Assembly: GCA_020636435.1 (NCBI GenBank)
Contig: JACJXX010000001.1
Coordinates: forward strand, 1,815,001 to 1,879,000
Direction: 5' to 3'
Source of the DNA: Lewinellaceae bacterium
Lineage (GTDB): Bacteria; Bacteroidota; Bacteroidia; Chitinophagales; Saprospiraceae
DNA: 64,000 nt
Each line of letters begins with the position of its first letter. Within the stretch, counting starts at the first letter, position 1. The notes under the pieces were generated by a model. The model had not been told where the DNA came from, did no database searches, and saw nothing but the letters and a program-made list of their open reading frames with translations. The translations under genes were made by a program, and so were the position numbers. Shown here piece after piece: positions 42,800 through 52,306 of this stretch.

Positions 42800-44278
42800 C
42801 TACGGCTCCGACTCATGCCTCGAAAAGGCGAGATAGATCACCTCGCCGTCGGCGCCATGGTTGAGGTTTTGGACATTGCTGTAGTAAAAGTTTTTCACGT
42901 ACTCGAAGCCGGAAGGCAGGGGCGTATCTTCTCCTTTGAGAATCTTCAGTTGCCGGATCGGGTTTTCGCTGAAAGCCACCTTCTTGTAGCAGAGGTAGAT
43001 TTCCGGATCGCCGATGCCGGTGCCTTCATTCAGGTTCGTCTCAATCCTGAACCAGCCGGACGGCGCTTTGGGGTTGTTGCCGCTGACGGTGGCCAGTTCG
43101 TTGATGCTGGCTTCGATATCCAATCCTTCTTTGTACATCAGGTAGACAAAGTCGCCATTGGCACCCTCGTTCAGGTTTTGGGGGATCACCTTAAAGCCGG
43201 GTTCCTGGTAGAAGTAGGGGTTCTCCTGGGAGCCGGACTTGATCAGTATTTCGGTAATGCTGGTTTTGGCATCGGTTACGATACCCGGCAATTCAAAGCC
43301 GGCGGCATATAGCTTAAAGGCCTCTTCCACTTCCGCCTTGCGGTCGCTGCTTTCGCACAATTCCCAGATGGGCATCAAACTGGGATTGGAAAGGTTGCTG
43401 AGCGTAAGGTTGTCATCCACGGAATGGAGCCAGGCCTGGTAATTTCCTGCGGTGAATATATCCTTGCCGGGCCCCGGGCTGCCGCCCTGTGTTTTCACTC
43501 CGATGAAGGAGTGTTCCCGCAGGGTGTTTACCATTTCCTGGTACTGTGGTTCGGCGTTGAGGTCAAGTTCTCCCAGGCTGGCCCTGAAGGAGGCCTCGGC
43601 GGCCTGGGCCAGGTTGAGTTGTGCGGTTTTGCTCTTCTCGGCGGCGACGTAGTAGTCGGCCCTCTCGCCAATGGTGGCCGCGGTGAGCAGGTGGGTTCCG
43701 TACTGGCTGAACAGTTGGTTCGGCGGCATGGTAGCCAGCGCCGTTTTAGCCTCATCGGCAAGCAGGGTTCTCAGCAGGTTGGCGTCATGGGGCAGCGATA
43801 CTTTCCAGCGATTCACCGTATTGCTCACATTGACGAAGGCGTAATCCGGCGTCCGGTAATGGATGGCCTGGAAGTTGCCGGTGACGGCGCCGCTAAAGTA
43901 GGGATAGCTGCCGGACAGGCCCACAGAGGCCATTCGGTTGTCCTGAAATTCCTCAATGGTTTGGCCCAGAAGAACCTGGAAGGTATTTTCGTCCAGGTAC
44001 TGTACGTCGGCCTCCTCGGGCACTTTGTACTCCTTCGCGCCTACGGTCTCCTTTCGGTACTGTTCGAAATTGATCAGGGCGCTTTTCAGTTCGCCGTCGG
44101 CTGCAAAATCTCCGAAGGCATTGTAGCCCCGGCCCAGGTAGTCGATACCCGGCAAATCTGCCAGGTTGAGGGGTTGGGGTTCATTGTTGTTGTCCTTCTG
44201 GCAGGAAGAAAAGGCTAATACAGCCAATCCCATACCCCATAAAATAGGCCGAATTGTTTTGTTTAACGGGTGATTCAT
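42800..44278 (-). CDS. MAC/perforin (MACPF) domain lipoprotein with beta-prism repeats
   Basis: The 492-residue protein has a lipoprotein signal peptide with lipobox AFSSC (Cys26). Residues about 40-325 look like a MACPF pore-forming domain. The signature is YGTHLLTAATIGER (Tyr193, Gly194, Thr195, His196), with preceding amphipathic stretches. The C-terminal third (about 345-492) has three repeats of a beta-prism type: I.EI.I, then PGFKVIPQNLNEGANGDFVYL-like and ...YVKN.....NLNHGADGEVIYL. These resemble the MABP modules attached to other MACPF proteins. Bacterial MACPFs are known in Bacteroidota as antagonistic toxins. It is transcribed alone. Confidence 0.85.
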   Translation of the reverse strand: MNHPLNKTIRPILWGMGLAVLAFSSCQKDNNNEPQPLNLADLPGIDYLGRGYNAFGDFAADGELKSALINFEQYRKETVGAKEYKVPEEADVQYLDENTFQVLLGQTIEEFQDNRMASVGLSGSYPYFSGAVTGNFQAIHYRTPDYAFVNVSNTVNRWKVSLPHDANLLRTLLADEAKTALATMPPNQLFSQYGTHLLTAATIGERADYYVAAEKSKTAQLNLAQAAEASFRASLGELDLNAEPQYQEMVNTLREHSFIGVKTQGGSPGPGKDIFTAGNYQAWLHSVDDNLTLSNLSNPSLMPIWELCESSDRKAEVEEAFKLYAAGFELPGIVTDAKTSITEILIKSGSQENPYFYQEPGFKVIPQNLNEGANGDFVYLMYKEGLDIEASINELATVSGNNPKAPSGWFRIETNLNEGTGIGDPEIYLCYKKVAFSENPIRQLKILKGEDTPLPSGFEYVKNFYYSNVQNLNHGADGEVIYLAFSRHESEP

Positions 44279-44639
44279 GATCTTAATATTTATTTATATA
44301 ATAAAAAGGCCTTGTGTGGAGCAGAGTAGTAAGTATGCAGGCGGGCAGATTTATTGCCACTTATTTTGTTTCGGCGGCACGGCGTTTTGGCATCTGCCTA
44401 TAGTCCAAAAGGTTATATTGCGTTATTGCTGGTTTTGATCTTTCCGCCAGCTTCTTTTCCTTAAAGACAATCATTAACTTTTAGGGCCGCAAATGCAATG
44501 AAAACACTCAGGAGGGCCGGTGATTTTTATCCTTGCCGTTTTCGCCCGATGGTTTTAACTTGATAAGTTGGCCTGGTTTTCAGCCTGCCCGCGATATTTG
44601 TCAAAGAAGGTGTATTTTTACCCCGATAAAACACCAGAC
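44279..44639. other. Intergenic region between divergent genes
   Basis: 361 bp, A+T-richer than its neighbours, separating the MACPF gene from the FkbM gene. It must hold both promoters. I see no clear TAnnTTTG pair, only a weak TTTTATCCTTGCCG at about 44527 facing right. No gene or repeat is evident. Confidence 0.5.
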
Positions 44640-45380
44640 ATGTTACAAAAGATATGGGCCAGGCTGGCTGGCAACCGGTCGGCATTCCGGCGCATCTGCC
44701 GGGCCAACGGGATACAACTCAGCTACCGGCTGCAACGAAGGGGATTGGGCGTGCTCCGCGAAGTGTTCGCCGCCCGCGCCTATGCCGACTATTTTCCCTT
44801 CTACGAAGAGGCGGTCATTGTGGATGTCGGCGCTCACTTTGGTTACTTTTCCATCTTCGCCTCCCTCAATGCCGGGCCGGAAGCCACCATCATTTCCGTG
44901 GAGCCTTCGCAGCACAACTACAACATCCTGCGCCGCAATATCCGCGACAGCAAAGTGGAGAACGTCTACCCCATCCGGGCCGCTATTGCCGATACCGCCG
45001 GCGAGGCCGACCTCTACCTGAGCCGGCCCGAAAACCACAGCCTTTTCCGGGAAGGCGACGGGCCGGTGGAGACGGAAAAGGTGCGCAGCATCACCCTCGA
45101 CACCCTGCTGCAGGAGCAGGACCTCGAAGAAATAGATTTCCTGAAGCTGGACTGCGAGGGTGCCGAATACCCTATTCTCCTGGAGGCAGGCTCCGCGCTA
45201 CTGGATCGCATCACGACCATCTCCCTGGAGTTTCACGACTTGAAACGGCAGGAGTATACCGGCCTGGCGCTGGCGCTCCACCTTAAAGCCTATGGCTTTG
45301 AGATTGCCAAATTTACGCACAGCCCTACTTCGCGGGACCGCAACCACGGATTCCTGATCGCGACGAAGGCGTTGTTGTAA
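44640..45380 (+). CDS. FkbM family methyltransferase
   Basis: The 246-residue protein has the S-adenosylmethionine-binding fold. Motif I is VIVDVGAHFGYFS (about 60-72), an acidic residue ending strand 2 is in ISVEPS (about 88-93), and the FkbM family's C-terminal block is DFLKLDCEGAEYPIL (about 165-180). Family members O-methylate sugars or lipids. I chose ATG 44640; the preceding in-frame part has no similarity. It may modify a surface glycan, but the context gives no partner. Confidence 0.88.
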   Translation: MLQKIWARLAGNRSAFRRICRANGIQLSYRLQRRGLGVLREVFAARAYADYFPFYEEAVIVDVGAHFGYFSIFASLNAGPEATIISVEPSQHNYNILRRNIRDSKVENVYPIRAAIADTAGEADLYLSRPENHSLFREGDGPVETEKVRSITLDTLLQEQDLEEIDFLKLDCEGAEYPILLEAGSALLDRITTISLEFHDLKRQEYTGLALALHLKAYGFEIAKFTHSPTSRDRNHGFLIATKALL

Positions 45381-45400
45381 GCGCTCGAGGCGCTGTTCTA

Positions 45401-45447
45401 TTGTTTGTTGTCTGTTGTCTGTTGTTTGTTGTTTGTTGTTTGTTGCG
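45401..45447. repeat. Heptamer tandem array
   Basis: Six copies of TTGTTTG/TTGTCTG, starting about 20 bp after the FkbM stop. Same family as the array at 188-236. Confidence 0.8.
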
Positions 45448-45517
45448 CAATGTCCTTAAAGCAGGGGCTGGAAACTGGGCTTCCAAAAAAAAACATCCGT
45501 GGTTCAGAATAAATTGA

Positions 45518-47092
45518 ATGCTGATGAAGACTTTTGCTTTTTGCCTGTTCTTTTTATCCGCCATCCTTTCCCTTGCTTCCTGCAACCGGGATGACGATGC
45601 CCTTCCTGAACCGGAACCGGAAGAACCCCGGGAAATTCCGGTGGAAAGCTTGCTGGAGCAGCCCATACAGGTAGAACTCAACCCTTACGGCAATGCGCCC
45701 TTATCCGCCCGGGCAACCATCCGGACCAAAAGCCCGGTCGGGGCGCGGCTGCTCATCGACGATGCTTTGCAGATACAGCGCCAAGCCGATACGGCCAGCA
45801 CGGAACACCAGCTTGCCATCCTCGGCCTGCTGCCCAATACCCAAAACCGCGTCATCTTCACCCTGTCCCTGGAAAACGGCGATTTTGCCAAAGACACCGT
45901 GACGATCGAAACGCCCGAATTGCCGGCCTACCTGCCGGAAATCCGGATCGTGGAAAAGCATCCGGAGCAAATGGAGCCGGGGTTGACCCTCTGCGGGTTC
46001 AGCTACTGCAAAGACGCCCTGATGAACACCCGGCCTTTCCTCTTCGACGCAGAAGGAAACATCCGCTGGTTGCTGGAGATTGAAGCGCTCAGCACTTTTT
46101 TCTACCCGGTAAAACGCCTGCGCAACGGCCATTGGATCTTTGGCAACCTGAGCGATCTGTACGAGTACGATATGATGGGCCGGGAAATCAACCGCTGGAC
46201 GCTGGACGGTTATTTCCAGCACCACGAGATTGTGGAGAAAGCCGATGGAAACCTCATCGTGGCCGTGACGGACAACAGCCTGGAAACCATCAATGACCAG
46301 ATTGTTGAAATGGACCGAACCAGCGGAGCGATCGTCAGGAGCTGGGATTTGCGGGAAGTGATGGACACCCGGCGGTTCTCTCTGTTGTGGAACAGCCGCG
46401 ACTGGCTCCACGTAAATTCTATCTGGTATGACGAAGCGGATCAAAGCCTGGTGATATCCGGCCGGCACCAGGGCATCTTTAAAGTGTCCTACAACAATGA
46501 ATTGTTGTGGATCCTGGCGCCTCAGAAAGGCTGGGGCCTGGCCGGCACTGACGGCTCGGGCCTGCTCACTGCCGATTACTTGCTTACTGCCATCGATGAG
46601 GCGGGGGCTGCCTATCCGGATGCCATCCAGCAGGGGCAGGCCCGCGCCGATGGATTCGACTGGTGCTGGGGGCAACACGCCGTCATGGTAAAACCCAACG
46701 GCCACCTGCTGGCTTTTGACAACGGGTTTAGAAGGAACTTTCAAAACAACGATCAAAACAGCTACTCCCGTGGAGTGGAATTCGAGGTGGACGAAGCAGC
46801 CCGCACCGTCCGGCAGGTGTGGGAATACGGCAGAAGCCGGGGCGAGGCCTTTTACTCCCGCAACATCAGCGACGCCGATTTCCTGCCACAGTCGGGCAAC
46901 CGCCTGCTTACCTCCGGAAACATACATCATGAAGGCAACGCCTCCTGTAAAATAATAGAAGTTTCGGCGGCCGGCGACGTGCTTTTCGAGGCGGACCTCT
47001 TGTTTGCCAACCTGTATGGTTCCGGCGAGGATATCTGGGGGTATACGGATGTAGTGTACCGGAGTGAGCGGCTGGCGGTGTATCCCAGGTAA
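45518..47092 (+). CDS. Arylsulfotransferase (ASST)-like lipoprotein
   Basis: The 524-residue protein has a lipoprotein signal (lipobox LASC, Cys at about 24). An N-terminal beta domain (about 40-145) is followed by a six-bladed propeller of the ASST type. Histidines sit in the usual spots: FQHHEIVEKADGN (about 235), DWLHVNSIWYD (about 300) and WGQHAVMVKPNG (about 390). ASST enzymes move sulfate between phenols. In Bacteroidota lipoprotein relatives the substrate is unknown. It is transcribed alone. Confidence 0.82.
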   Translation: MLMKTFAFCLFFLSAILSLASCNRDDDALPEPEPEEPREIPVESLLEQPIQVELNPYGNAPLSARATIRTKSPVGARLLIDDALQIQRQADTASTEHQLAILGLLPNTQNRVIFTLSLENGDFAKDTVTIETPELPAYLPEIRIVEKHPEQMEPGLTLCGFSYCKDALMNTRPFLFDAEGNIRWLLEIEALSTFFYPVKRLRNGHWIFGNLSDLYEYDMMGREINRWTLDGYFQHHEIVEKADGNLIVAVTDNSLETINDQIVEMDRTSGAIVRSWDLREVMDTRRFSLLWNSRDWLHVNSIWYDEADQSLVISGRHQGIFKVSYNNELLWILAPQKGWGLAGTDGSGLLTADYLLTAIDEAGAAYPDAIQQGQARADGFDWCWGQHAVMVKPNGHLLAFDNGFRRNFQNNDQNSYSRGVEFEVDEAARTVRQVWEYGRSRGEAFYSRNISDADFLPQSGNRLLTSGNIHHEGNASCKIIEVSAAGDVLFEADLLFANLYGSGEDIWGYTDVVYRSERLAVYPR

Positions 47093-47137
47093 TCCGTTTT
47101 CAAAAAAACAAAAAATTGTTTTAAAACCAAATTGTTT

Positions 47138-47145
47138 TTATTATA
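47138..47145 (+). promoter_or_regulatory. -7 promoter box before the methylase remnant
   Basis: TATATTTG lies 8 bp before ATG 47154, preceded by an A+T-rich stretch with TTG at about 23 bp. The transcript would be nearly leaderless. Confidence 0.4.
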
Positions 47146-47153
47146 TTTGGGTT

Positions 47154-47628
47154 ATGACCAGCAAAACTCTAATCAAGGAAACCGGGGCAACCTTCACGCC
47201 TCCCGGCCTGGCGCAATTCCTGGCCGGGAAAATATTGGAGAACCTCGATGCTTCGAATATGGTTTTATTATGATGAAGATGGAAGAATTGTGAATGGAAA
47301 TTGTTATTGGATTTCAGCTACCAAAGAAGAGGAAAAAGACCTCCTATTTCTTATTCAGGGAGTTTCGAACTCTATTTTCATGACTAAATACCACGACCTG
47401 ATCTTTAACAATAAACTTTACTCAGGAAAAAGGAGGTATTTCAGCCAGTATGTGGAGAATTATCCTTTACCTGATATACATTCCAGTGCCGCTAAGGAGG
47501 TTATTTCCATTGTAAAAAAGCTGAATTTTGACAATTTGGAGGAAGATGCTAACAGTACTCTCGAAGAAGAGTTAGAAATACAAGTTGCGAAAGCTTTTAA
47601 AATGCCGCCCGTATTTAACTTACATTAA
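47154..47628 (+). pseudogene. Internally deleted N6-adenine DNA methylase (restriction-modification remnant)
   Basis: The first frame (47154-47273) encodes the normal start of a class I adenine methylase: KETGATFTPPGLAQFLAGKI, where such enzymes read GxxYTPxxLAxFL. It stops after 39 residues. A second frame (about 47249-47628) encodes what looks like the C-terminal end of a TaqI/BREX-like target-recognition domain: CYWISATKEEEKDLLFLIQG, then KYHDLIFNNKLYSGKRRYFS and YVENYPLPDI. SAM-binding and NPPY motifs are absent. So a large central piece was deleted, with a frame change at the join near 47250. The region is distinctly A+T-richer than its surroundings, suggesting acquired DNA. Confidence 0.7.
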
Positions 47629-47699
47629 TCTGAGCAGTTCACTCACTCTTCATTTTCGAAAAAGTTATTCGGCAATCGAATTTGAAGCTTCTTATTATA

Positions 47700-47860
47700 C
47701 TGCGCTGTGCCTCCGTACACGAACAAACTCCCGTGCTGCTTCGCACACCCTTGAGGCCCAACCTTGGACACGTACACTCGTACACAGGCAGCCACGGACT
47801 TCGGCGTGAGCCCAGCCGAACGCTCGGCTCCCTTCATCTGTCCAGCCTAAGACGGATGCC
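47700..47860. repeat. Dispersed palindromic repeat, GGCTACC family, degenerate copy 4
   Basis: The right end reads TGTCCAGCCTAAGACGGATG plus CC, matching the family end. The interior has CGTACACTCGTACACAGGCAGC. The segment ACTTCGGCGTGAGCCCAGCC, also found near 7913, is inserted. The left end is eroded. It runs to 6 bp from the stop of the helicase gene. Confidence 0.5.
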
Positions 47861-47866
47861 CCAAGT

Positions 47867-50788
47867 TCACTCCCCCCCGGGCTCCTGCGCCTCCCACTCC
47901 TTCAGCCGCCGTTCGATCATGCTGCGGTACTCGGGCGACATTAAGGGATTGTCTTCCTCGATGCTCCGGCGCATCCAAACCAGTTCCATGTCCGTTTTCC
48001 GGCCGGTGGCCGCCATTTCGCGGTAGGTATCCAGCAGGCCCAGCCAGAAGCCGGCGCGATAGTGTGCGTCTGTTTTCAAGGCACTGATGCTCAACAATTC
48101 GTAAGCATTGATCCAGTCCTCGCCTACCAGTACTTCCAGCAGAGGGTTGGGCAGGTAATAGCCGTGGCGGACGCGCACGAAGAGCTTCTTATTGTATTTA
48201 TCATCCCGGTTGACCTCGTTTTTCGAGAGGATGCTGCTGATGTAGGAGCGTTTTCTCCGGTATTCCGGCAGGATATGAAAGGGGTAATTTTCGGCTGCTT
48301 CCAGAAAATCGGCGGACTCGACGGAAGGCAGGTCGTGTTGGGCCTTATGGACAATCAACTCGCGGGTAATGGCGAGGGTGAGGTTGAACATCCAAAACTC
48401 GGCCTGCTGGTTGCTGATCTTGATCATTTTGCCGCCTACGCGCACCTTGATGTTGTCTGGTTCAAGCAGGTGGTATATGACCGGCAGTTTTTGCCGGGCA
48501 AAATCGGAATCCCGGTAGGCATGGAGCAGTGCGATGCGGAAAGCATTGCGCCCGTAGTTGTCGAGCAGTTCCGCGTTGGCGCCGAGGCTGGCCAGGAAGT
48601 CAATGATTTCGGCGGCACCGGTGGTGGCGGCCAGCATTAAGGGGGTGAGGTTGCACTTGTTTCGAAAATCCGGGCCGTACCGCTGCACCTCCTGTTGAAT
48701 GGGCCGGACATTGTCTTTCAGGTAATCGTTGAGCAGGCGGCGCAGGTAATCCGCTCCGCCCTTTTCCCAGTCGGCAGCCCGTTTGTAATTCAGTTCCGCC
48801 AGGGCATGGAAAGTAGGCTCGTCATCGTAAAACAGGGCGTATTCGTAAAGCGCGTCTTTGGCTTTTTTGTTGAAGCGGTTGGGGTCGAGCGCTTCGGCTC
48901 GCAGTTCATCCAGCTTGTCAATAGTAGTCACGTCCCAGGGCACAGGCTGGGTTTTCAGGATTTTGTTTCGGATATCGTCCGCTTGTTCCTGTTTGCCCTG
49001 AAGTTCTAGTTTGCGGGCTTCCTGTTGCCACTCTTCCATGGAAGAAGACTGGTCTTTGATGCCGGTTTTGTTTTTAAAGTCGGTGAGTTCCAGCAGGGCA
49101 AGCAACTGGTGTTTTTTGTTGCGTTCAATAACATAGAGATTCTTTACCGCCCGGGTGATGGCCACGTAGAGGGAATTGATGTAAAACTTGTAGGCCTCCA
49201 GCGATTTGTCGGCCTTGTCGCGGGCGCGGGAATAGACGAGTTCGCCTTTCAGGTCTTCAGGTCTCACGCCGCTGCTGATCTCGCGAAACTCCTTTTCGTT
49301 GTCGCTGATGATGTTGTACAGGATGATGTTTTCGTACTCCAGCCCTTTGGCCTCCTGGATGGAGAACAACAGGGGCGTGCCGAAGAATTTGCGGGCTTCA
49401 GCCTTGTCTTCGTTGCGGGTGACCAGCACCGCATAACGCGCCGACTTCCCGGTTTTGCGGTCGAGCTCCTGCTTCAGCCGGGAATTGTCTTCCAAAAATT
49501 CAACGGCCCCTTCCTGTTTGGAATTGGGCTGAACCAGGTAGGTGCTTTCTTTGTCAATGGACCCGAAACGGGTATTTTTTACCAGCAACAGCCGGTTGGC
49601 GATCTCGGTGACCTCCGCCGTATTTCGGTAATTGGTGGCCAGAATGCGCACGATATCTCCCTCCATGCCCTGGTGGTAGAACATGGTCTTGACATTCGCC
49701 CAGGAAAAGAAGTTGGGATGCACGATCTGGTTGGAATCGCCGCATAAAATGAACTGGCCCTTCTTGTCGAGCGCCTTGAGGAGGAGCTGGAGCTGGATGT
49801 TGGTAATGTCCTGTACTTCATCCACCACGACAAAATCGTAATCCGGCTGTACGCGTTCCAGGTAACTGAACGCCACCATATTGCTGTCGTAATAGCCATT
49901 CTGCTTCAGAAAGTCGAGGTATTTCAGGAACAGCTCATAAACCGGCGCTCTTTCGCCTTCGGTGAAAACGGAGCGGCGTACGCCCAACTTCAGGTACTCC
50001 TCGCGGGAAAGGTAGGGTTTATCCACGACCGAGCCGGTGATCACGCCTTTGAACTCCTCAAAAACCTTGTGGGCGTCCCGGATTTTGTAAGCCTGCTTGA
50101 ACCGGTTGGCCCAGCCCTCAAATACGCGGTAGTTGATCTCGCGGCCCTCCGGCACTTCAATGGTTTGCAAAAACTCCTGGAAAGACAAGAAGTCCACCTC
50201 CTGCTGCCGGTTGTCGTAGCCGAAGGAGTAATACAGATGCCGGGAATGCTCCGCCAGGTAAGGCGAAAGGGTGACGTATAGCAGCCTGCCCCGCAGGGTT
50301 TTCATCTTTTCCAGCGTCAGGGCCGTCTTGCCGCTCCCGGCCGAGCCGATGATGATGAGCGGAGGATTGTACCGGAAAATCTCTTCCTGCGCTTCGTCGA
50401 AGGACAGGACCTTGTCCAGCAGGCGGAATTTTTTCGCCCGGGGGTTCACGTAGGCCATTGGCTGAACCTCTTCCCGCTCCAGCGCCGCTTCGCCGGATAT
50501 TGGTTCCAGGCGGCGCTCGTCGACCGCCGCCCCAGCCAGGAAGCGCGATTTGTCGTAGGCGTGGTTGAGGATCACCTCCAGCGCCAGGATATACGTCCGG
50601 CCCTCATAACGGCTGAACTTGAACAGCAGCCGGTTCTTGTCGTCGAGCTTGGCCCGGTAGTAACCGGCATTGGGCATCTTCTTCACGTCAGCCGTCCGGA
50701 AGTCGCCCGCTTTCAGCGCGTTCAATACTTTATCCAGTTGTTTTTTCATTGGCCCTGCCTGCAGGCCATCATAGATCAATACTTCCAT
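47867..50788 (-). CDS. RelE/ParE-like domain - UvrD-type helicase - ankyrin fusion
   Basis: A 973-residue protein. Residues 1-85 resemble a RelE/ParE-type toxin fold (MEVLIYDGLQAGPMKKQLDK, then YYRAKLDDKNRLLFKF and ALEVILNHAYDKS). The UvrD/PcrA-like SF1A helicase fills about 110-600, with Walker A GSAGSGKTALT (about 148), motif II VVDEVQDI (about 322), QxxY-type ATNYRNTAEV and a C-terminal LYVAITRAVKNLYV motif. Ankyrin repeats lie at about 700-790 (TPLMLAATTGAAEIIDFLASLGAN and NYGRNAFRIALLHA). ATG 50788 is preferred over 50857, which would extend over the upstream gene's end. It follows the secreted-protein gene by 17 bp. Confidence 0.85.
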   Translation of the reverse strand: MEVLIYDGLQAGPMKKQLDKVLNALKAGDFRTADVKKMPNAGYYRAKLDDKNRLLFKFSRYEGRTYILALEVILNHAYDKSRFLAGAAVDERRLEPISGEAALEREEVQPMAYVNPRAKKFRLLDKVLSFDEAQEEIFRYNPPLIIIGSAGSGKTALTLEKMKTLRGRLLYVTLSPYLAEHSRHLYYSFGYDNRQQEVDFLSFQEFLQTIEVPEGREINYRVFEGWANRFKQAYKIRDAHKVFEEFKGVITGSVVDKPYLSREEYLKLGVRRSVFTEGERAPVYELFLKYLDFLKQNGYYDSNMVAFSYLERVQPDYDFVVVDEVQDITNIQLQLLLKALDKKGQFILCGDSNQIVHPNFFSWANVKTMFYHQGMEGDIVRILATNYRNTAEVTEIANRLLLVKNTRFGSIDKESTYLVQPNSKQEGAVEFLEDNSRLKQELDRKTGKSARYAVLVTRNEDKAEARKFFGTPLLFSIQEAKGLEYENIILYNIISDNEKEFREISSGVRPEDLKGELVYSRARDKADKSLEAYKFYINSLYVAITRAVKNLYVIERNKKHQLLALLELTDFKNKTGIKDQSSSMEEWQQEARKLELQGKQEQADDIRNKILKTQPVPWDVTTIDKLDELRAEALDPNRFNKKAKDALYEYALFYDDEPTFHALAELNYKRAADWEKGGADYLRRLLNDYLKDNVRPIQQEVQRYGPDFRNKCNLTPLMLAATTGAAEIIDFLASLGANAELLDNYGRNAFRIALLHAYRDSDFARQKLPVIYHLLEPDNIKVRVGGKMIKISNQQAEFWMFNLTLAITRELIVHKAQHDLPSVESADFLEAAENYPFHILPEYRRKRSYISSILSKNEVNRDDKYNKKLFVRVRHGYYLPNPLLEVLVGEDWINAYELLSISALKTDAHYRAGFWLGLLDTYREMAATGRKTDMELVWMRRSIEEDNPLMSPEYRSMIERRLKEWEAQEPGGE

Positions 50789-50805
50789 TGTTGCGAGGGT
50801 GTAAT

Positions 50806-52041
50806 TCAAAAATCCTGTTCCTGGCTCCGCGCCTGCACGCCATGCTCGATTTGCCATTCGACGCTTTGCAGGAGATACGGTTTTTTACTGAAATCGTAAT
50901 CGCAATCCTGGGTGCAGCGCAGCATCCGCTTGACTGCCGAAGTGGGCTCCAGCAACAAATCCAGCACCGGCAGGACATCATACAGCTCAGCGGGGATGTC
51001 GGGAAGGATGAAGTCCACCTCTCCGGGCTGGCCAACGGCGCCGAAAACCCGCCAGTGGGAATCGGGAATGCCTCTGCCGCCTTCGTAGTTATAAGCCACT
51101 TCATAGAATTGCCCGACCTCTTCTTCAGAGACCTTAAAACGAAAAGCCTTGCTCTGGTTTTCGGCAAACAGAGGGTCGAAGAAGAAATCCTCCAACCGGG
51201 AGGGCAGGCTTTCGTACCGCCCGTAATAGGAGTAGCCGTCAGCGCCGGCGCTGGCCAGTTCCAGGTTGAAGTGGGTGATCGAGGCCCTTCCGGGAACGTA
51301 TGCCGAAATGTACTCCTGGTTAAACGGCTTGCGCATGCGCTCGCCGTTGTACACCCAAAGGTACTGGCCGGTGTTGCCATCGTAGGCTTGAATGTTGCCT
51401 TCCCAGTCGCCGCCTTTCGGCAGGCTGATCTTTTGTTCGGCCAGATCGGTTTTCAGGTCGGCCAGGCTCAGGTCGTAGCGGCTGTTCTCCTCGGGCATGG
51501 TGTAGAAATAGCGGTAGTTCTCTTCTTCATTGACTTTGAAGAGCAGCAGCATGCCGCTGTAAGGCGGCGCCGAGAAAGCCACAAACAGGCGGCCGCCGAT
51601 GATGCGGTAGACCGGCTGCATGGCCACTTCCCCGGTGACGATCACATCTTCCACCGCCGAAACGCCGTCTACGAACAGCTCTATTTGCTTGAAAACCCTC
51701 GTACCTTCTTCTTCCTCTTCCGCCACTTTGCCGATATAGGCGCCGTTGGACAAATTGCAGTAAGTAATATTGTCAAAAGCGAAGAACCCGTTGTCTTCCA
51801 CCGCCCGGACCAGGGTAAGGGAAAGCTGCTCGCCAATGCGCCGGTTGATGGAAAAAGAGAGGTCTTGTTCCTGTGCCTCCCCCAGCACATGGTAGTAGCG
51901 CAGCACGCCGTACTGGTTGCTGACCAGAATGGCGGAAGAGGCCGGGTCGTTGACCAGTTGGGCGGCAATGGACATTTGAATGGGCTGAGCGCCCACAGCC
52001 AAAGGCAGAAAGCCAAAAATAAGGATCAGGGAGCGAAACAT
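50806..52041 (-). CDS. Exported protein of unknown function, upstream partner of the helicase
   Basis: The 411-residue protein has a signal peptide MFRSLILIFGFLPLAVGA and mature start AQPIQMSIAAQ. The mature part is rich in Tyr, Glu and beta-type patterns, with a C-terminal CTQDCDYDF segment containing two cysteines. I recognise no family. It is only 17 bp from the helicase gene, so they share a transcript, an odd pairing of an exported and a cytosolic DNA-acting protein. ATG 52041 gives the cleanest signal peptide. Confidence 0.7.
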   Translation of the reverse strand: MFRSLILIFGFLPLAVGAQPIQMSIAAQLVNDPASSAILVSNQYGVLRYYHVLGEAQEQDLSFSINRRIGEQLSLTLVRAVEDNGFFAFDNITYCNLSNGAYIGKVAEEEEEGTRVFKQIELFVDGVSAVEDVIVTGEVAMQPVYRIIGGRLFVAFSAPPYSGMLLLFKVNEEENYRYFYTMPEENSRYDLSLADLKTDLAEQKISLPKGGDWEGNIQAYDGNTGQYLWVYNGERMRKPFNQEYISAYVPGRASITHFNLELASAGADGYSYYGRYESLPSRLEDFFFDPLFAENQSKAFRFKVSEEEVGQFYEVAYNYEGGRGIPDSHWRVFGAVGQPGEVDFILPDIPAELYDVLPVLDLLLEPTSAVKRMLRCTQDCDYDFSKKPYLLQSVEWQIEHGVQARSQEQDF

Positions 52042-52109
52042 AGTGCTTATCGGTTGTTGGTTAATGGTTATTGGTTGCCGGGTCAATATACAACAAAGGA
52101 AGGAAATGG

Positions 52110-52260
52110 AGAGTTGGGTTGAATTGTTGGATGGTTATATTGTTGAATTGTCGGCTCTGGCGGTGCTTGGGGGATTGTTGGATGGTTATATGGTTAAATT
52201 GTTGGCTTTGGCGGTGCTTGGGGGAATGGTTTGATTGCCCGAGCCAACCATCTAACCATC
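52110..52260. repeat. Octamer-based duplicated segment
   Basis: ATTGTTGG/ATGGTTAT-type 8-bp units are combined with the segment GGCGGTGCTTGGGG, the complement of part of the 7827-7900 repeat. The combination is duplicated about 65 bp apart. Noncoding. Confidence 0.65.
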
Positions 52261-52306
52261 TCACAGCCCTCACCGAGCCAGCAATTTAACCATAGTATAA
52301 CTTACC

